Shown: piece by piece, positions 6,557 through 9,282 of the stretch
Layout: each line of letters begins with the position of its first letter
Position numbering within the stretch: position 1 is the first letter of the stretch
From: Cyclobacteriaceae bacterium
GTDB taxonomy: Bacteria > Bacteroidota > Bacteroidia > Cytophagales > Cyclobacteriaceae
Direction of reading: 5' to 3'
Length of the DNA stretch: 9,282 nucleotides
Assembly: GCA_025455445.1 (NCBI GenBank)
Contig: JALOMN010000046.1
Location: 1 to 9,282 of the forward strand
Position numbers and translations under genes: made by a program
The notes under the pieces: generated by a model
Told to the model about the DNA's origin: nothing
The model's input: only the letters and a program-made list of their open reading frames with translations
Database searches by the model: none

Positions 6557-7798
6557 ATGAGTAGCATAAAGCCTAATCCCTATGCGGCACTTTATGTACG
6601 TGATTTCAGGCTATTTGTGTTATCCAGGTTATTTATCACGCTTGCCATACAAATTCAAGGTGTGGTGGTGGGTTGGCAGATCTATGAAATTACAAGAGAT
6701 CCTCTTTCACTGGGTTTGATTGGCTTAGCGGAAGCAATTCCCGCCATCACGGTTTCACTTTACGCAGGTCATCTAGCCGATATTGTAGCCAGAAAGAAAA
6801 TTATTCTTGCCTGTGTGGTCACACTTGCTGTTTGCTCTTTTTCATTATTCTATTTTACAACAGATTTAGGTGAGTTTATTCTAAACAATGGAGCCTTTCC
6901 CATCTATGTGGTGATTTTTGTGAGTGGTCTTGCCCGAGGATTTCTCTCACCGGCAAACTTTTCTTTCATGCCTCAACTAATTGACCGTTCACTTTATCAA
7001 AATGCAATTACCTGGAACAGCACCATTTGGGAAAGTGCCGCAGTGGGTGGTCCCATGGTTGGTGGACTAGTTTATGGTTTTTTTGGAATTACAGCTGCGT
7101 ATGCCGTAGATGCCATTTTAGTAATTGCTGCATTAATTTGTTACTCGCTAATTCCGAACAAGCCTCTGCCGCCAGTTACACAAGAACAAGGTATGGTTGA
7201 AAAGATCACTGCTGGTTTAAAATTCGTTTTTAAAAATCAAATCATATTAAGCGCCATTAGCCTTGATTTATTTGCTGTGCTCTTTGGTGGCGCAGTTGCC
7301 TTATTACCGATTTTTGCAGATGAAATTTTACACGTTGGTAAAATTGGATTGGGATTTCTCCGCTCAGCACCTGCCATTGGTGCAGTAGCGATGGCGGTGT
7401 ATATGACACATCATCCCATTCGAAAATACATGGGTAAAATTTTATTGTGGAGTGTGGCTGGCTTCGGATTTTCAATGATAGGATTTGGATTATCGACTAA
7501 CTTTTGGCTTTCCATGTTTCTATTAATTGCCAGTGGCATGTTTGATTGTGTGAGTGTAATTGTAAGAAGTACACTTATACACACACTTACTCCTGAAAAT
7601 ATGAAAGGCCGGGTAGCGGCCGTAAACAGTATGTTTATTGGGTCTTCTAATGAAATCGGAATGCTTGAGTCAGGACTGGTTGCCAAACTAATGGGCGTAG
7701 TGCAATCTGTAATTTTTGGTGGTTGCATGACACTTGCCGTGGTCTCTGCAACAGCCTGGAAAGCGGCTAAGCTGCGCAGGTTAGATAATGTGCATTAA
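6557..7798 (+). CDS. MFS transporter, EntS/MFS_3-like
   Basis: This 413-aa protein is strongly hydrophobic with about 12 predicted membrane segments. It starts with a short cytoplasmic N-terminus (YAALYVRDFRLFVLSRL) typical of the MFS_3 (EntS, macrolide-efflux-like) group. MFS motif A is present in the loop between helices 2 and 3 as GHLADIVARKK (71-81), and the second helix region carries GLIGLAEAIPAI. The central segment FAVLFGGAVALLPIFADEIL after the cytoplasmic loop and GFLRSAPAIGAV are also characteristic of this group. Members export siderophores, drugs or other small molecules; the substrate here cannot be told. The 15-bp gap to the kinase gene suggests one transcript. The gene runs convergently towards the LytTR regulator, with 54 bp between the two stops. 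Confidence 0.88.
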   Translation: MSSIKPNPYAALYVRDFRLFVLSRLFITLAIQIQGVVVGWQIYEITRDPLSLGLIGLAEAIPAITVSLYAGHLADIVARKKIILACVVTLAVCSFSLFYFTTDLGEFILNNGAFPIYVVIFVSGLARGFLSPANFSFMPQLIDRSLYQNAITWNSTIWESAAVGGPMVGGLVYGFFGITAAYAVDAILVIAALICYSLIPNKPLPPVTQEQGMVEKITAGLKFVFKNQIILSAISLDLFAVLFGGAVALLPIFADEILHVGKIGLGFLRSAPAIGAVAMAVYMTHHPIRKYMGKILLWSVAGFGFSMIGFGLSTNFWLSMFLLIASGMFDCVSVIVRSTLIHTLTPENMKGRVAAVNSMFIGSSNEIGMLESGLVAKLMGVVQSVIFGGCMTLAVVSATAWKAAKLRRLDNVH

Positions 7799-7852
7799 TT
7801 CCCGTATGGGTACAACAAATTATTGCAGCTTAACCAAAAAACAGGTGAAGAA

Positions 7853-8599
7853 TTATACCACTCTTCTGCGAATTATTTTCGCATACGTGCGGCTAACCGG
7901 AAAGCTTTTACCGTTCTGCATCTTCACTACCATGCCACCATTGAAATGACGCTCAATCTCTTTAAGATAATTTACATTGATGATGGTAGAGCGATGAACC
8001 CGTAAAAATATCTCTGGGTTCATTATTTCCTCCAGTTTACCTATGCCGGAAGAACTTACATACTGATCCGTTTTGGCGGATATAATCGTGTAATCTCCAG
8101 ACGCTTCCAGATAGATGATATCTTCCACCGGAAGGTTAAAGAGCTTTTCTGATTTCTGCACAAAAATATGAGTCTCGTAACTTGCCCGTGGCGCATGGGT
8201 GTGCATACTTGATAGCAAGTCCTCAATATTTCCTGATTCAATCTTCTTGCGCTGTTGCGCTCGCTCTACTGCCAATTTAAAACGCTCCTGATCAAGTGGT
8301 TTTAATAAATAATCTACCGCATTTTTTTCAAAAGCCTTTATGGCATAGTGATCATAGGCCGTTGTAAAAATTACATATGGGATATGTACAATTTCATCGA
8401 GTACATCAAAGCCGGTCATACCTGGCATTTGCACATCCAAAAAAATCAGATCGGGTTTTAATTTATCTATTTGCTCAACCGCTTCGCTGCCCTTGCTGCA
8501 CTCACCTATTATTTCGATATCAGGAAAAGCCGATAAATATTCACGCAATAATTCGCGGGCCAATTTTTCGTCATCAATAATAATACAGGTAGTGTTCAT
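7853..8599 (-). CDS. LytTR-family response regulator (LytR/AlgR type)
   Basis: This 248-aa protein has a receiver domain (1-120) and a LytTR DNA-binding domain (about 143-246). Receiver signatures are complete: acidic pair Asp9-Asp10, phospho-acceptor Asp55 in LIFLDVQMPGMTG, Thr79/Thr80 in FTTAYDHYA, and Lys100-Pro101 in DYLLKP. The LytTR part shows IFVQKSEKLFNLPVEDIIYL, then EASGDYT, and FLRVHRSTIINVNYLKEIE near the end, all typical of the family. It should bind DNA as a dimer at paired direct repeats and activate or repress target genes when phosphorylated by the kinase encoded just upstream (89-bp gap). Targets cannot be read from the window. The ATG at 8599 is preceded by an A-rich stretch without a Shine-Dalgarno sequence. 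Confidence 0.95.
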   Translation of the reverse strand: MNTTCIIIDDEKLARELLREYLSAFPDIEIIGECSKGSEAVEQIDKLKPDLIFLDVQMPGMTGFDVLDEIVHIPYVIFTTAYDHYAIKAFEKNAVDYLLKPLDQERFKLAVERAQQRKKIESGNIEDLLSSMHTHAPRASYETHIFVQKSEKLFNLPVEDIIYLEASGDYTIISAKTDQYVSSSGIGKLEEIMNPEIFLRVHRSTIINVNYLKEIERHFNGGMVVKMQNGKSFPVSRTYAKIIRRRVV

Positions 8600-8688
8600 T
8601 TTTATTTTGTTTTAAAATTTTATAACCAACCAGGTCTTTATCTTCGATTCACTAGTTCACTTTATTAACTTACTTTAATACTTACACT
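8600..8688 (-). promoter_or_regulatory. 89-bp spacer between histidine kinase and response regulator genes
   Basis: This spacer is longer than expected between cotranscribed two-component genes. It is AT-rich. On the plus strand it and its border with the kinase gene contain ACTTAC twice, 12 bp apart (8668-8673 and 8680-8685), and CACTTT/TACTTT/CACTTT at 8658, 8671 and 8685. A perfect 10-bp palindrome TAAAATTTTA lies at 8613-8622, close to the regulator start. Short direct repeats spaced by about one helical turn are the type of site LytTR proteins use, so an internal, autoregulated promoter is possible, but the composition is so AT-rich that these repeats may be chance. Confidence 0.25.
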
Positions 8689-9282
8689 TTAAATCTCCTG
8701 ACCAGCAAGAGCGGGTTTATCTTGTGTAAGCAGCTTCGCCTTTTCTTCAATAAAAAAACTTACAGAATAACCACGCTCTGAAGCCCGCACCCGCAAATGA
8801 GATTGAGGACCGTAATAACTCTTCAGTCGCAAATCTGTATTCGCCATGCCTACCCCGCTGGAACTGCCATCCATAACCTTCTGGGCCAGTGTACCCAATC
8901 CATTATCCTTTACTTCAAAATAAATAATTGAGCCCGACCTTTTTACAATTACCGAAATGGTGCCACCATCTTCCTTGGGTGCGATGCCATATTTCACGGC
9001 ATTTTCAACCAGCGGCTGCAATATCATTGGCGGAATCATGATACTTAAGCAACTTGGATCAATTGCCTTTTCAAACTTAAGCCGATCACCAAAGCGCACT
9101 TGTTGAATGCGAATATAATTCTCAATAAACTCAACTTCATGAATCAGCTTCACCATTTCGCCATTATGTGAATCAAGCGCATATCGAAATACATCTGAAA
9201 GTTGCGTGATTACCTTTCGGGCTTGATCCTTACTGCTATTCACCAGTGTACTTATTGAATTAAGCGTATTAAATAAAAAGTG
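8689..9282 (-). CDS. LytS-type sensor histidine kinase, C-terminal part (5' end outside window)
   Basis: The reading frame runs from the right window edge to TAA at 8689-8691 and gives the last 197 residues. It begins with HFLFNTLNSISTLVN, so the first visible codon is the phospho-accepting His of the His_kinase (PF06580) motif 'PHFLFN'. The ATPase part follows: the N-box PPMILQPLVENAVKYGI, the G1 box DNGLGT and the G2 box GVGMANTDLRL, with a normal beta-strand end. This is the histidine-kinase type that pairs with LytTR regulators, and the cognate regulator gene lies 89 bp downstream. The sensor/membrane region is outside the window, so the signal is unknown. A GTG at 9243 is internal and not the start, because the conserved His motif lies upstream of it. 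Confidence 0.93.
   Translation of the reverse strand, partial: HFLFNTLNSISTLVNSSKDQARKVITQLSDVFRYALDSHNGEMVKLIHEVEFIENYIRIQQVRFGDRLKFEKAIDPSCLSIMIPPMILQPLVENAVKYGIAPKEDGGTISVIVKRSGSIIYFEVKDNGLGTLAQKVMDGSSSGVGMANTDLRLKSYYGPQSHLRVRASERGYSVSFFIEEKAKLLTQDKPALAGQEI

Noticed and set aside
7411..7728. 105-codon minus-strand open frame
   Set aside because: Antisense to the MFS transporter, with no recognisable motif and no supporting context.
7799..7852. CCCGTATGGG at 7801-7810 as a bidirectional terminator between the convergent genes
   Set aside because: The stem is only 3 bp with a 4-base loop and no T-run on either strand.
7823..8005. 60-codon plus-strand open frame at the convergent junction
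   Set aside because: Most of it is antisense to the LytTR domain, whose motifs are unmistakable; the product has no domain features.
9241..9243. GTG as the histidine kinase start
   Set aside because: The frame continues upstream to the window edge and includes the conserved HFLFN phospho-acceptor motif, so the gene is truncated rather than starting here.

Overview
The window looks like a chromosomal segment of a Bacteroidota bacterium, probably a Cytophagia/Sphingobacteriia-type lineage. By eye the DNA is AT-rich. Start codons are preceded by A-rich stretches rather than Shine-Dalgarno sequences. The gene families fit this phylum: a SPOR-domain protein, a HlyD/TolC exporter operon led by a TetR gene, a stand-alone NadR-type kinase domain, and a LytS/LytTR two-component pair. 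The lineage is inferred from style and content and was not checked by a search. No RNA gene, insertion sequence, CRISPR array or clear intrinsic terminator was seen.

Left part (1-5915): after the last 32 codons of a probable SPOR-domain protein comes a 194-bp gap. It holds a near-perfect 21-bp palindrome and a degenerate copy of it 31 bp upstream, both good operator candidates. Then four tightly packed plus-strand genes follow: a TetR/AcrR-type regulator, a 721-aa ABC permease-ATPase (8-bp overlap), a HlyD-type periplasmic adaptor (5-bp gap) and a TolC-type outer-membrane factor (4-bp gap). This is the full gene set of a tripartite, type I secretion-like exporter under its own repressor. The ABC subunit is the most unusual object in the window. 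Walker A, the A-loop and the Q-loop are kept, but the signature motif, Walker B Asp, catalytic Glu, D-loop Asp and H-loop His are all replaced. Its N-terminal 150-165 residues look like a C39-like domain without catalytic residues. No substrate gene and no second ABC subunit is visible.

Middle part (6002-7798): a 179-aa stand-alone ribosylnicotinamide-kinase-like P-loop protein (NadR C-terminal type) lies 15 bp upstream of a 12-TM MFS transporter of the EntS/MFS_3 type, probably cotranscribed.

Right part (7853-9282, minus strand): a LytTR response regulator and, upstream of it, the C-terminal part of its LytS-type histidine kinase. The kinase is cut by the window edge exactly at its phospho-accepting His (HFLFN). 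These genes converge on the MFS gene across a 54-bp gap.
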